Shown here: positions 1-14,900 of the stretch, piece by piece
Position numbering within the stretch: position 1 is the stretch's first letter
Layout: the number at the start of each line of letters is the position of its first letter
Assembly (NCBI RefSeq): GCF_036324505.1
Contig: NC_086368.1
Location: 11,564,921-11,628,920, forward strand
DNA: 64,000 nt
Direction: 5' to 3'
Source: Eleginops maclovinus
Lineage: Eukaryota > Chordata > Actinopteri > Perciformes > Eleginopidae
Position numbers and translations under genes: made by a program
Notes under the pieces: generated by a model
The model's database searches: none
Seen by the model: only the letters and a program-made list of their open reading frames with translations
What the model was told of the DNA's origin: nothing

Positions 1-421
<421 letters not shown>

Positions 422-2782
422 TTATTTTGTTTTTTCCATATAAGAGGAAACGCATTTTTCTCAACCCTTGTCAACAGCCCACAGCCATTCAAATGAAGCT
501 TCAAATGTTTATCTTCTTATGCTTCACTGTCTCACACACATAAGTACACTCACACATGTGCACGCACCCACACACAAATCCTCCACTAAAGAGAGTTTGA
601 GAGCACAATTATGACTATAGCTACTGCAGTAATGAATAAGGCAAGTCCTATCTGATGGGTTAATCACTACACTGAGGTGTAAAGCGTATGTGTGACAATG
701 TGCTCCATCTATTCACTTGGGCATGGCTATGTGCTTGTATGTGTTCATATACTCCTCAGCCCAATGTTATTTACACAGTCTAGCTCTCAAACATTCAATC
801 AGGGGCAGAAAATTGAATGTTCTTTATCTCCACAGCTTAGCTCAGGTGCAGTTTATATGAAATGCCACTAACCCTCCATGTATTCATCTACCTTTCCCCC
901 TCTGTTCTGCAGGTTTAGCTGTTATAAGTGTTTTAATACCAACAATTTGCTATATTATTTACAGTGGTTAGACTTAACTGGGCCCTCTAAATTTGAGGTG
1001 TTGTTAGGACAGGCATTTTTGTTATTATTTATCAGATATAATGGATGGGTGTCAAAATACAGATTTAACTGGAAGTTATGCATACTGGCAAAACACAACC
1101 CGTTATCATTACAAGTTGAATAAAAAACGTTCTGAGATGCAGTAGAAACTTGGGTAGGTTGCTCATGCAGGTGTCAGCCAAAGATGATATGGAGCTCTGC
1201 GGTGTTGTTATAATTTCTTTAGAATTGATCATGGGACAGCTATTTCTGGGGTAATTTGCTGAGAAACCCTATAAGATTATGTGGATAGATTTTACAAGCA
1301 CAACAAATTATTAGAATCTTAATAACATTTTCATTCTTTCAGATCCAGTTAAACAACTGGCCTCTATTTGGGAAACAGAAAAACACAGTAACTCTATATT
1401 AATATAAAATTATCACAATTGTCTGTGCCTTGAGACAACATTATTATTAAGAAACTAAAACCATTGGAGAAAAAAAATGAAAAAAGCCATCATCAATTGT
1501 TGTTTTGGGATAGCATGTGATCTTTTGCAATGGATCGTATGACAGTCTAAAACCAATAAAGGCTCATTCACTACACCGAGCATTACACCCTGACTTTTCA
1601 ATGGCTGCAATAAGGCCACACTACTTCCTGTGTTGGCAGGGAGCGTGAGCGTCGGTCATAAATTGTGTGCCGCAGTAATCTAAATAGACAGCTTGATTCC
1701 TGTTCAGTTAGTAATGAGAAACCTATTTGTGTTTTGTTCAAAATCTACAGAACACTCACACTTAAAGTCCAAGCAGTCACATAAAAAAGAATAATAATTA
1801 GGTAGATTTGTATTTCTTATTCTTTCTCTTTTATCTAGTGGGTGGTTGCTTTAAATACTTTCAGCATTACCAACAGAGAACCTTGTATTGACAATGCATT
1901 TATTATTTTAGAAGTATTTGATTTAATGAGTAGGAACAAATAGCATCACTTGGGAGTAGGACTAAATCCTATGAAAACAAACTGAGGAAATATCCTATAA
2001 TTGCACTTTTGAGTAAATGTTTGTTTCCTAGATTTTCTCAAAGAAAAGCAACGCTGTACCTCCAATATTCCCTATTTGCATTACCTTTAACTTACATCTT
2101 CAGAAATGTCACTAGATTGTATTTTATTTTCAAGTAAAAACCCAATATTCTTTCAAAATGAGACACACTTCCATATGTACACAGGGTAGGACAAGGCACC
2201 AGCGTTTTGTTTTGCACAGTTCTAATTTTGAAAGCTAATTGGCTAAATGTATTCACACCATTCCCTAGAATGTGTCATGAATTTGAAAATATATATTTTT
2301 TTTAATAATTTTGATCATTATTTTTGTTAAACGCTGGAGCTAAATGTGTGTTTTTTTTCACCACCAGTCCTTAGTGTCTATCGTGCTAGAAAACATCAGA
2401 GGACAACGTACTGAAGGTCACACAGTTGTCAAAACACACTATGTATTCAGACACGAGTAAACACTGCAGCCTTTTTGTGGTCATTTGTCAAGATTGATCG
2501 TGGAGAATAACATCAAACAGAAAAACACTCAAGTTTTGCAAATTAACCACATGAGAATTAAGCTGTGTTTATATTTTGAATCCATAAAATTAACATGCAT
2601 ACGGATACAGATGCATAAAAACAACGGTGTGTGTACGCACATTGTTTGAGACCTATGGTGTATTTGAAGGAATGGAACACAGTGTCATTGTCAGTCTGCT
2701 ACTGTAAGCTGGATCATCATGTCATTTACTGATTAGGCCTTTGTGGACTAACTGGCCTATACCCATGCAACCAGGGATCAGA

Positions 2783-2800
2783 CCCCCCCACCCCCACCCC
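2783..2800 (-). other. C-rich tract; minus strand G-quadruplex-prone
   Basis: The plus strand has runs of 7, 5 and 4 C separated by single A. The minus strand therefore carries G4-T-G5-T-G7, which could fold as a G-quadruplex if the long run is split. This is a sequence-level prediction only. Confidence 0.5.
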
Positions 2801-2809
2801 TCACCTCGC

Positions 2810-3020
2810 CTTATCTTGGCAGTTGAAGTTTCACCCGCCTCTTTCGTTTCAGGCTTGGCCAAGAGAGTGTTTGGAAAACAGTGTGTAGCAGTGTTCCGTT
2901 ATCCCTGAATACCGCCTTGCGGGTTTGAAGATGCGTAATTTTCTCACAACAAGGGTTCCCATGATAGCTCTCTGCTTTGAGTAGCTATTAATGCCCTTTC
3001 TTGCTCAGTGGTTTGTCAAA
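2810..3020. promoter_or_regulatory. Possible conserved non-coding element
   Basis: This segment is less AT-rich and more complex than its surroundings. It contains TAAT-type cores such as TTAATGCC and CATTAATC. No open frame crosses it. Its appearance fits a fish regulatory element, but conservation cannot be judged from one sequence, so this is a weak inference. Confidence 0.2.
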
Positions 3021-5399
3021 TGCATTAATCTGCAATGGATGGAAAGAGGCAGTGAAGGGAAGCTGTAGAAACAAAGAAAGGGAGGAGAGGAAAAGAAGAA
3101 ATATAAAAAACAAAAAAAAGATCATGCAAGTAAATATCCTTTGGTGTTATTATGACTGATAATCTATGGCTAAATCGGAGATTCAAGCACCTGGCCAACA
3201 TCACTGCAATCCTTTATGCCTTGTTCTGTCTGCCTAAACACTGACCTATAGTCAGCAAAGACAACATTGCTTCAAATTGCTTCCATGTAGGATAATTTCT
3301 TCCTCATGATTATCTAAATGTGCTTGAGAAAGAACCAAAATCCTTTCAACTTTGATTGGTACACTTTAGGTCTTTTGTGTTGTGGCTGCATATACTGTAT
3401 GCATAGGGTATGAGAGCCTTCAGCACTTAAAAGAAAGTTTAAATTAATAGGATTTTTTTTTGCAGTGCCTTGTTGAAATTCTGTAAACTGTTGCATTCAT
3501 ATTATTGCATGTTTATAAGAAGCAACATAGTTAATGCAGTCACAAGCTCCATGAAGTGTCACTGTAGATTTGATCAAACATTATCTGCCCTTGGCTTTCT
3601 TCACAAATAATTAAACAGAAAATGTATGCTAAAAAGCTTATATATTTAGCAAATTGTACAAATAAAAAAAGAACAAGATCAACCATGTGCTAAGTTACTG
3701 AGAATTGTTTCAAATTTTCTAAAATTAATTACACTAAATACAGTACCTATAAATATCAGAAATGTAGCGATCATTCACACTGCTTTCACGGCTCAGTAAA
3801 TAATAAACAGCATGTTTTTTGCTTCTTGAAACATTACTGTGCACTTTAACTATTGATTTTAATTGTAAATAATATGGAAACACGCTAATGGTTATCTAAT
3901 GAGCAAATCCAGGAAATTTGACTTAAATTAGCAATGTTGTAAGATCAAAGAAAATGCTACAGGAAGAGCTGCCCATGGGATGTGTCGAGTTGAAGGAGAT
4001 AAAGATGTAGCCCAAAAACTCAACATCGCTGTGGGTAATTACAAGGGACTTCAGGGTCTCTTTGTCTGTGGGAAATGAGTTGGGCGTCACGTACAAAACA
4101 GCCTCTGCATTCATTAGATTCCATATCTAAACAGGGAATAAAGAAATATGAATGTAATTGTGCTATGGCCATGCTTTCCACTGATTTCATACAATTACTT
4201 CAGGAAAACCAGACATGCACAAACAAGAGGGTAATGACATGTTCCACAGGGGAACGAGTTATCAAGGGAACATTAATCTAAAGAGCATATGCTAGTAAAC
4301 ATTTTTTTACCCAGCTCTGTAACAACAAGAGCAGGGAATTTCATGAAGCCATTCAACACCATTATTGTACATTTGTACCATTGTGGGCAAGCATGTTTAA
4401 CAAGATAGGTTCAAAGAATATTTTTGCAAGACTTGATCTGTTCTCATTATGACAGCACTGAAGGTGATTTTAACTCAGACTAATGTTGGTGTGTACAAGG
4501 CAATTCGTCCCTTGTTGGGTATTTAGAGCATGGCTCAAATAAAAGTGTCATCTTCTGGCTCAGGGGGTGAATGGAGCCTTACTACTAACTCTCATGCATA
4601 GTAATGACACAGAAAAGAGACCAGTGATTCTCGCTGATTCCTCTAACATAATTTTCACATCCACTCTTAAGGCTTACTGATCTTTTATTGTAGTCAATGT
4701 AAACTCTTTGAGCAAAACCCCACCTTTATGCATAAACCTACAATATTCAAGCCTTCTCACATCTCATTTCCATTATTTAATGTTATTCCCAATTCCTTTT
4801 CAGGTGACCTGAGGATGAGAAAATGGATTCAAACAGGAGGACCGAGGGCTGATTTAAAACCACATCAAAATGTGCAAACACAATGCATGTACTGGGTCTA
4901 CAGAGTGCACATTACACATTTCAGAATTTAGATGAGAACAAATAGAATATCGAAACATTTATGGTTGATAGGGTTTCCCTACTACATTACTCAATTGAAT
5001 TACAAAGTGGAAGTTAGAAGTCCTAACCTGAGTTTTTAAGCACTAGACAAAAGTTGTTATACAGGGTGATCCAATGAGAACTTAATGTGTATTTTAGTGT
5101 TGAACTGCAGCATGAGCCTTTATGACTATTGTGGCATCAGAATATGAAATAAAAAAAATAAAAAAACATCAGTGTTGTCAAAAGACAGAAAGAGAGTCAG
5201 CTACCAAAGCAAAAGGAGAGGGATTGGTGTAGAAGCTATAGTGCTGACAGCTTTCAAGCAAGAGCCAGTGGAGTAAAAAGAGGAGGCCATTCCCTTTTTT
5301 CCTCTTCACCCCTCTTTCTTTCCTTTCTGATCTGACCCTCACTGCCACCTCCACTACTCCCCTGCTACTCCCACCCCCACCTTTACCTGAGCCTCGCAT

Positions 5400-5620
5400 T
5401 TCCCAAGGGGCATTAAACTCACTGGCCCTGTTTGATTTAGGCAGGTCGGGTGTCAGTGTTCGCTACAAGCCCATGGTGAACCATGAATAATGGATCTGCC
5501 ACGGGTCTGAGTCCCCTTGGGACTCCCAGCTGCCCCCTCCCCTCACACCTGCTGTGACTTGAATAGTCAATGTCCCATTAACAACCAATGATTCATAAAG
5601 GTTCTCCTTGCCAGCACAAG
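5400..5620. promoter_or_regulatory. Possible conserved non-coding element
   Basis: Mixed-complexity DNA follows a polypyrimidine tract. It includes a nearly symmetric CCAAGGGG / CCCCTTGG pair (about 5,403 and 5,512) and a run containing GAATAATGGAT. It has no exon-like open frame with splice sites. This is a weak inference from composition. Confidence 0.2.
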
Positions 5621-8600
5621 AGAAACAGGAAATGTGAAGGAGACATCGCCTATGGAAGACAGATAATGCTGACTGTTACATTTATATTCTTCATATACAG
5701 TATAGAGAAGGAATAGGTATATCTGCATTAGGGTCATTAGATGTATGTCTTTGGGGTGGTTGCACAGAAAATAAAAAAGTCTACCCCATGGTAAAGATCC
5801 GCTGCTTGAAGTATTTCAAGACTTCCAGCGTCTCTGATATCCAGGTCATAAAACTCAAAGTCCCGCCTTGAGCTTCAAAAGTCCCTGTAGATCGTTTGCA
5901 TAATCTTTTGTTGATCCTTTTTCTCAAAGTTTTTCTTTCCCTGAAATGAATGTGTGAGGGTTGTGCATTTACAAGGTTTTGTTTGAGTTTGATCATATAA
6001 CTAGATGAAGCCGTCCTCCAACACGAATCAGAAAACGTTATTATTCATGTTGAAAGACAGTTTTATCTGCACAATTGTAAGGTTGATTCCTCTGCTGGAA
6101 AGACGGGCAAACAAAAAAGAAAACATCCTTGATTCATCGATTTGCAGAGTATGTAAGAGTTTGCGCTCAAAATCTGGATTAAGTGTAACATATAAACAAA
6201 AAGCACACATTTTTATGAATGTGAATGTGTTTGGAGGGAAGAACAATGTAACTGAAATAATATATTGTATATTTGTTAAGCGCTCATTAAATATACAATA
6301 GATGCCTTTAATAGCCTGTAGGTTAAACCCTAATTATTTAGGTCGGTGGGTTAATAACTACACTGCAGTAAAATGAAATAATTGAATATGTTTCTTAGAC
6401 AGAATCTACCATAACAATGCAAGTACCAGTAGTATACCAGCACTCTTACACTATAAATGCACCACCTACAATAGATTGACATCATGCGGCACTAGCACTT
6501 CCACTTGGACCCAACAGATTATCCTCGAAATCAACATGATCAATCTCGCTATGGACAGGACTGTTAACTGTGGCGGTTCAAAATTGTCTTCCACTAATCT
6601 GCTGCAGCCATAGCAGCCTGCAGTTGACATTTACTGTACACTCCACTTTGTCATTTCACAATCCCTTACTCTCTTTTCCATCAGTCCACTCTTTTCCCCA
6701 TCTGCCACACCCATCTCTCATGTTGAAACATGACAAGAACGTACGAGGGGATGGTTCCTCCATTTTACCGCTGTTGATAACTTCCTTTCTCCACATAGCT
6801 GCAAAACTGAATGGACAGAAATCTATACATCTAATTTCCTTATGCATTTAACCATCTGTTGTGGTGATCAGTTAGAGGATCTTTCAATATGTTACATGTC
6901 TACCTCTTTAGTATGCACCTTGCGACAGCACATTGAACTATGTGGAACCAAGAGTGATGGGATAAAAGGCAGAAAGGCTGGGAAGATGTGCTAATAGGGA
7001 GGCATGGCCCTACACACAAACATATAAAGGCTTACATACACAAAGGACCAAGTCACAGAGCATGCCAGATCTAGCATCAGTGCATTGGTGCGACTACAAA
7101 CAAATACAAATTACCCCAGGTAACTCTGGGGGTTCTTTCAGGCTAGCAATGTTGAGCACATCCAAAGGACTATGACAGGTGCATGCACAGTTGTCATTCA
7201 GTGTGACAAACCACTCGCTGTGGACACTAAAACTCAGGCATCACAAAGACCTAGGTGCACACACTCAAACACATAGAGAGGGTTTCATTGTTTTTACCTC
7301 ACACATTCTCACAAAACACAAACATAAATACAGAGATGAGAATCCATTACTGAGACTTCATATTAAGCCTGCAATGACAGATAATCCTCCTTAAGTATGC
7401 AGGTAGGAGGGCAAAGACTCATAAAGCTAGACACATCACAGCCCCACTGGTAACAGTCCATAAGAGGTGTATGTGGGATAAAACGCAAACATGAGGCTGC
7501 TTCACTCTAGAGCTTGAGCTTGGGAACTGATTCAGACAAATCTTCTCTTTGAAGTCTAAAACAGAGTAGATGGCCAATACAATTTGAATCCAGTCTATTC
7601 ATGGAAGAGGGAAGCATTCATAATTCAAATCGCAAATAGCATAGGTTTTTTAACATTTCATTTAAGGCACCTCCACTCCGCCATTAAAAACAAGAACTGT
7701 ATGTGTGCTGTCTGCTGTCAATTAACAGCATAGTTCTACAGTTAAGTGTTGTTTTCCAATCATGAGAAAATCACACAAAGAGCCTAGGATGATATTCAAC
7801 AGGGTTATGTTTTTGTCTGCATTTCTAATTAGTAAACAAATGTAAACAGATTAGTTGCAACACCAATAAAACAGATAGTTCTAATCATGACCTCATAGAT
7901 TTTGAAGCTGACAGTACATTGTTTAAACCAAACCGATTGACCAACTGCAGAATGCATACTTGAAAACACTTGACATATCTAGAGAAAAAACTGAGCTGGA
8001 TAGCTAATAAAATGATGGGCTAGTTTGTTATCTCAGATATTTCTGCCTCTTCAATGTTCTTATTGGCTGGATAAGCAAACTGACTGGCTGAGAAAGTGAC
8101 TGGCTAGGTGTAAAATTAACTGCTGGAGGATTGCGGGGGTATGCTTAACCATAACCTGTCAAGAGAAATAAAGGCCAGACCGTTTATGTTTTAGTGCCAA
8201 ATGTTCTTATAAATACAGGTTTAAGGAGCTCCAAGCATAATTGCCCTGTTTATCAGTTCTATTACAGGCCTTCCAGAGGCACCAGCTAAGGCAATAAATA
8301 CCCAGGTACTGTAGAGTTACAGTGCAAAAACCCATCTCACTCAATAGATCTCTAATAAATAGTGAATCGCTCACAGAAAAGAGTTATGCTGTCGATTTCA
8401 ATGTCTTCTAAAGTGCAATACCAAAGCAATCCCCAGTACAGTGTTCAACACAGCACTTTCAATGTATAATCTAAGTCAGAATTATTCCACCGTTATATTT
8501 ACATATTTGTGTTCAAAATGACAAGTCTTAGTTGACACTAGCAACTGATGAAAAACTAATGCAAAGTGACTCTGATAGCAAAAGAGCATTGTAACATTAA

Positions 8601-8878
8601 ATGTTAATTATGTCATTTTTCGTTACTATCATTTAGTTTTGTTGAGTATTTATGTGGACCACTGGAATTGTGAAGTGGAAGGCCATCATTTCATAATAAA
8701 GACAAGTGTATCAATGATAACAGGTGATTATGACTATATTAACCTCCATTGCTTTAGCTCAAATTTTTCAACACACATTTATATTGCATTGTGTGTGATC
8801 CTCCAATTTCGACACAAGTGCTAAAAATCCAGTTTTCAACATCATGTTGGTAAATTTCTTGAAGGGGCTATGTGTTGT

Positions 8879-8948
8879 CATGCTACTAGCATTGCTGCCA
8901 TGTAGCTACATGCTAATGCTATGATAAAACTAAATGCTAAGCTATGCT
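8879..8948. repeat. Imperfect ATGCTA-type simple repeat
   Basis: Variants of TGCTA, GCTAC and TGCTAATGCTA recur across about 70 bp. This is a degenerate short-period repeat of a kind frequent in fish intergenic DNA. Confidence 0.6.
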
Positions 8949-11117
8949 CATATGAAAACATCTTCTATTTGGAAACTTTAAAACTGGCCATTACATCTAA
9001 CAGCTAAACAGTAGGATTGCAGACCACCACAGTATTATGGTGAATTGAGTTGTCTACAGAAAAACCTATTCACAGCCAAATTCAAATATAAAATCTGCTT
9101 TTATAACTTGAGCAATATTTAAGACCTCTTTCAATTAAGTAAAGAAAATTAACTTATCAATGGTTTTACAACAATAACCCGATAGTATACAACTGAATCC
9201 CGCCAAAGTGTCTCTTTCCCGCTGCAATAATGAAAAAATAACCTTTTTGACATTGAGAATCTCTGTAGGAGTGAATTAGGATGTAGAGAGAAAATAGCTT
9301 TGAAACTGAGAGCTTAGTGATTGAAAAGGAGAGGAGATGACAAAGGGGAAGAGGACCACGGCAGCGATTAATATCATTTGCCGGTAAATCCAGGTTTCTC
9401 TGGTTTTCCAATCAAAGATTGAAGCTTGGAGCCAAAGCGGTGCTACGAACTGGGACGGCTTCACAATCCCCTAGCTCAGGAGTATTGTTATGTCTCTTGG
9501 GTATTATCTTACAAAGCCCATTATGCTGCAGAAACAAAGAGGACACAGGCTCAGAACTATAGTAACTCCAGTGCGCATGACGTACACACACACACGCGGT
9601 GATTTAATCTTTACAAAGATATGTATCATCAGTACAAATCCCAGCGTGTCCCGGGATTACTGATATGTGTGCATGCAGCTGTGCACCATTAAAAACAGAT
9701 GTGACATCTTCATATCATAAATTCCCTGAGACAGATAATGTAGTACACCATATTCAGCAATGTGTAAACAATACATAAAAACAACCAAACACTTGCAACA
9801 CATAGCCCACTGACGCTTATCATTTCTTGTGGATGTTCAGTGAATTAAGCCAGCGCAGTCATAATCACTGGTGGTGTATAAGGCATATGCACTTGCTCAT
9901 TCGTATGTAAACGTGGTCTCCCACAATTTTGTTAAATGAGTACTCATGTAGCAATATAAATACATGCACTGTGCACAAGGTTGCAGATTGCACTGCTGTT
10001 CTGCAATTAAGAATCAACTGCTATGGTCGCGGACACCGCTGCGGTAAGATTGTGTCAGTCAGTCACATCTCTAATTTCCAGCAGACCACCATCCAGTTCA
10101 ATAGGCCATTTGAGGGTATAACACACACATCCTTTCTTTGGTGTATTAACTACAGAGCTTTGCAGATAACTGGTGTTCTCAGATCACTTTATGTAAATAC
10201 ATTACGTGTAGTACTGGAGACTACTGAGCCTGTGTTGTTAAGGGAGTACATTTCTGCTCAAAATGACAGAACCAAGGGAACTGCTCAAAGATATTTCAAA
10301 TGAGACTGCCATGAATCTTGATCTAAAAGCTCAACTTATCTATGTTTTAGAGTCTAGTCAACACTACTCTGTGAAAAGAGTCTCAGCCCACTGGAGAGGG
10401 AACTTTCCAAACCGTCTTGGCAGATCTGCTTTGTAACCTTACTAACTTCGTTGGCGGAGCCTCTGAGAGATTTTAGTTTGTTGGAGGATTGCAAATCTGG
10501 GAAGGAACATGCTCATGAGGTTGTCATACAGCAAATGATCCAATCTGGTATTGTTGTCTATCTTTTCGTCCTCTCTGGGTTGCTTTTACAGCTTCTAAGA
10601 ATACATGTAATGTTGAACAGGTAAGAAGACTTTGACCTTGAGGCTCAGGTTTAGAACTGCACAGGAGAAGACAACCCGTAACCCTGATTACCCACCATCA
10701 CTCATCATTTCTTCATAAAGATGGCAAAACACACATTATTATCATGGATTGGATTGTTGAAATGGACATTTGTTATATCCTTCTTGATTTTTTTATTTCC
10801 ATAAATGCACATGTATTTTTGGACAAGGTAAGGTGAGACAAAGTACAGGAAATGAAATGGGGTAAGTGTTCCTCTGAATGACTCACAGAGCAGCTGGTGT
10901 TAGTCTTATTTCTACATTACAATGTGAAATGGTCTTTCAGGTTGAAAATTGCAGAGGGTCCCAAAAAAGGAACTAATGGGGGGATTAGGAATATATTAAG
11001 CAGTCTAACATACCACTACCGCAAACAGTCTTTCCCTCCATCTCCCAAGTTACCCCCTTCTACTTCTCTTACATTAACTCTCTTCCTTCTTCATTTTTGA
11101 ACAAATTAGTATATAGG
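8949..11117. other. Gene-free unique DNA
   Basis: No supported gene. An open frame of 124 codons at 9,929-10,303 on the plus strand has no recognisable motif, and no clear promoter or splice frame surrounds it. The segment 9,160-9,500 is more complex than average and could be regulatory. A short CA run lies near 9,585-9,597. Confidence 0.55.
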
Positions 11118-11119
11118 TA

Positions 11120-11174
<55 letters not shown>
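11118..11174. repeat. (TAA)n microsatellite, about 19 units
   Basis: A nearly perfect run of TAA/AAT triplets over about 57 bp, embedded in AT-rich DNA. Confidence 0.97.
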
Positions 11175-11934
11175 TTTGTTTATGGTAAATATGTTTGATT
11201 GAATCAGTCTAGTGATCATTTCATCAGGTGTATGTGCAGCATATTGTCTGATTAAATGAAGTTCAACTGGCTGCTTATTGTAATACGACTCATGAACAAC
11301 ATTAAAGAGTTCAGATACAGATCAAACCTGTTCTATGAAGAGTTCAACCCATGACATTTTATAAACATGTTCTACTGGCTTTTGTTAAGTGCGTACTATT
11401 AAGCGTTTGTATGTTTTTGTATCTCCCTGTGAGATGATAATGTGTGACTAAGAAAAAAGGCATACTTTTTTGAAACGTTTCTCTATGGTAGACCATTTAA
11501 AAGCAGGATCAAGACAGAGATAACTAACAACATAAGACCCAATATGTTTGAATTAGGTCATGTTTTTGTCCAGAGTTCAAATATAAATGTTTTCAAAAAG
11601 TATTTAGTTGCAATATTTGTAAATACAAAATAAAAAAAACTAATTTACCGCTCAAGCGGTGCTGCAGTGAAAAGGGTCCCCTGGATAGCATTTAAATGTG
11701 CACTCGGCCATTTCAGGGAAGGGGGGATTTGTTTAGCTTTTCAAACAGTGCTTTTGTTTTTAGTTATTATGTTGTTATGTGGTATGCAAAGTATGCACAG
11801 TAAAATGGTTTACATTTTGCAGTCGTTTCATGCATTCTGATTCCTTCACCACATAAGACTCATGAGGGCCACCACGGTTTTTTTTGTGGGGCAAAAACCT
11901 ATAAATATTATTATATTTCCAATCATTTAAAAAT
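11175..11934. other. AT-rich DNA, no gene seen
   Basis: No exon or long open frame. A stretch near 11,642-11,700 is slightly richer in G+C, with a small GCTCAAGCGGTGC element, but nothing can be named. Confidence 0.5.
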
Positions 11935-12010
11935 AATTAAATACAGTAATATATCCAGATACTGTTACAATTGGGAAAAATACCGTGATATTACATTTGG
12001 CCTACCACCC
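11935..12010 (-). mobile_element. DNA-transposon/MITE fragment (ATATCACGGTATTT type)
   Basis: Read on the minus strand, the segment starts GGGTGGTAGGCC and continues with TAATATCACGGTATTTTTC and a CAGTATCTGGATATA-like part. This resembles a widespread fish non-autonomous DNA-transposon family with a repeated 'cacggtat' core. No second terminus is visible, so only a fragment is claimed, and the family name rests on recall. Confidence 0.45.
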
Positions 12011-12179
12011 AAATTCTAAGTTAAATATTGTTTGGTAAGAGCTTACTGAGAGCGTGGTTGCAAGCAGATACAGAAAGCTGGTTAGACCTTTCCTTTTTAG
12101 TTGGGAAAGTCAGTAGGAGGAAAACCTGCAGTGGTTAAATAGAAGTAGAAAATATCGCCGTTCAGAAGCAGATCTCTCC

Positions 12180-12437
12180 CTTCCCTGTCACATCGCGAGT
12201 GCAGTAGAACCCGCCCCCTGTACTGCAGGATCTGCATTCTGATTGGCTAAAGCACTTCTGTGTCGAAAACTCTGTGTAACTATTGGCCTGGAACTTGTGT
12301 GTCGTTAACCCTTTTTGAACCTGGATACATATGCGCAAAAAAACCCACACAATTAAAATTCCATATGTACTGAGGAGCCACGTGAGACTGGGCAAAGAGC
12401 TGCATGCGGCTCGAGAGCCGCGGGTTGGCCACCCCTG
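12180..12437 (-). mobile_element. hAT-like transposon end (truncated)
   Basis: On the minus strand the segment begins abruptly with CAGGGGTGGCCAACC. It continues with a small palindrome (GCGGCTCTCGAGCCGC) and GCATGCAGCTCTTT. A CAGGGG(T) terminus of this kind is typical of hAT-superfamily ends. The following DNA is CpG-containing with no transposase frame, as in hAT 5' non-coding regions. No matching opposite terminus or clear 8-bp target duplication is found, so the element looks truncated. An open frame crossing it (12,162-12,608, minus) is incidental. Confidence 0.6.
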
Positions 12438-14900
12438 CCTTAATATGTCATCACTACGACTCAACATGGCACCTCCATAGTCATTAAGCAGACAAATGAT
12501 GGTCCAAGAGCAGTGCGAAGGCTGGTGGAAATGTTTCAGGTTGTTGCAAGAGACCAAAAGCACAAAAACAAAAAAAAAATAGAAGCACAAACAACCTCCA
12601 TCATTCATTTTATAAGAAATAAAAAGCTGTTGGAGGCTTGCCCAATATACTGCTTCCTCTTACCTGGATGTCTTTCGACTCTGGTAAGAAAATGTAGGAA
12701 ACCCATGCACACAGTTAGGTGTTTCTAAATATAATCAAACTTGCCTTGATGTAAGGACTAATTCTAACAGACAGCCAGCAGTAGGAAACCCCATTTTATA
12801 ATATATTATTATATAATAGAACAGGTAACCAAGGATACAATTCCAATCAAATGTGATGACCATTTAGCTTGAATTCTTTGACTGAATTTGGTCAAAATTA
12901 GTGTAAGGATATCCCATTAAATGTTTCATATTACACATCAATTTCATTTTCATTATTACATCATTTTGGTGACATTTTGGCCAGCGCTTGTAGCATTGAT
13001 TTTCACATAATCACCCAACGTTCCCAGCACAGTATGAGCATTGAGATAGCTTTGAATGAGTGGTATTTTAGTTTTTCATTGTCTGCTTCCTCGGGAGCCA
13101 TGAGGATTATGGCAAAGTTTCACGACTCCTTAACAATACCGCTTTTCTTCAAACCCTCTTGGGTATATGTCTGGGGGATAATATTGAATTCTCTTCCATT
13201 ACGAGGTATTGGAGAGATTATGCTTTTCTTATTGAAAGGAAAAATGAGCTAGAACTCAGCATAATCAACTATTTGTCTGGGATGTTGAGCTCAAGGCTTT
13301 GTTGTCCAGCACAGACCGCTCAATTGATGGATTCCTGTCCTTAATCTGTGATGTAGGGTGATAACTCAGGTAGACTGACCCCAGTACATGGTGGTACCAT
13401 CACACAGAGTAGCCTGAGGGCTGCAGCAGAGAAAAGGTGTCTATTAATTTCACCTTTTAATCTCGTTTTTTTAAAGAAGGGATATTAGGGACTGCGGAAA
13501 TTTGTTTTAAAAATGTATGTTTTTTTGAGCAGCAGAAAATTGTGTTTATTTGAAGCAAAGTCTTTACAGTTTTAATTGGTTCTACTAAACTTCCTAAAAT
13601 GTTCCCAAGTAAGAAGTAATCTCACAATGGAAGAACGTTTTGAAAGTTTGAGTAGAAAGGCACCCTGTATTACGTGTATCATGTATTACTTTGTAGACAT
13701 GGATGCTCTTGCACTTATCTGTGGCCATGTTGTTGCGTGTGAGTTTTTTTGCAAGTTATTTGAGTGTGTGTAAGCACGCTTTGCCCAGCATAAGCTAATA
13801 CCGTTAGTAAAACTATCCCTGAGGGTGCATACATAATTCAGCAAACACATAAAAACTTTAGAATTTTTATATTTTTTTGCTGTTCGTGAATGTGTGCTAG
13901 TGGGTGGCAGTAAAAGGGCAGAGCATTGAGAAGTGTTTTATAAAACCATGCCATGCACTCAAACCTCAACCATTCAATCATCCGCCTCTTTTCCACAGAG
14001 GAAAACTCCACTACACATTTTTGTATCACATCATACTTTTTCCCACATTTTTTCATGACTGACAGACATTTCCTCGAATGGCTCAAAGTAACTTTGACAA
14101 TTATTAAAAGATGGCTTTTTCCATTATGCCTCTGCAAGGTGCAAACAGCATCACATTGGAAAACAACTTAGTTCCTCTCCCAGGGAGTTCCCGAAAGGGC
14201 TTTAACAAGAGTTATTGCTTTGCCTGGAGAAAGTGATACCCATGCAGACTACAGGCATTTCTTAAAGCTGCCACTTACCAAACACATCCACTGTTCTCTA
14301 TAAGTCCAATGATACAATCAAATTGTTATACATTATCACAGTGCAAGAGTAAATTCAATAGTGTAACTCAATGTTGTATTACATTATGCAAATACATATT
14401 ATAATGTTTCCAATACTATTATTCATCTCCCGTTTTAAAAGCTGAAAAGAATAAAAGAGCTACACATGCAGTCTCAAGTATAAAGCAATTGGTATGTTTG
14501 GTAAATGATGACATATGCAACCTTTGCTGTAAGGAGTGTATATTTCATTATAAAAACACACTTTACATCAATATTTTGAGTTCATTTTTTAGCATGTAGT
14601 AAGTACTGGAAATCACAAGACAATATTATTATTTTATCGCAATCACTTCCACGTAACACACCAAACATCATTATCCTAGAAATATTCATCAGCCACAACA
14701 CTAAAGTCCTGCCATAGATGAGAGTTAGAAAAAGCAAGAGGGAGCGAAAGCTAGAGGAAGACAAAGACAAGCTAACCTGAATTAGGCACTCACAGGAACC
14801 AACGGTCTGTTGCTAGGCTGCATAACCAGAAACTAAATGAAAAGCACTGGAGTCAAAAAAAAAAAAAAGATAAACAAATTCTGTATTGATGTTTGTTCAA
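12438..14900. other. Gene-free unique DNA
   Basis: No supported gene. Open frames up to 99 codons (for example 13,838-14,137 minus) show no known motif. An AT-rich palindromic patch lies near 12,800-12,820 and an A13 run near 14,857. Confidence 0.55.

Noticed and set aside
4790..4930. Exon after TTCCTTTTCAG at about 4,800
   Set aside because: The acceptor looks acceptable, but no convincing donor and no recognisable peptide follow.
9929..10303. 124-codon plus-strand frame with His/Cys residues
   Set aside because: No motif spacing of a zinc finger or other family, and no splice or promoter context.
12162..12608. 148-codon minus-strand frame
   Set aside because: It crosses the hAT-like terminus and shows no transposase or other domain.
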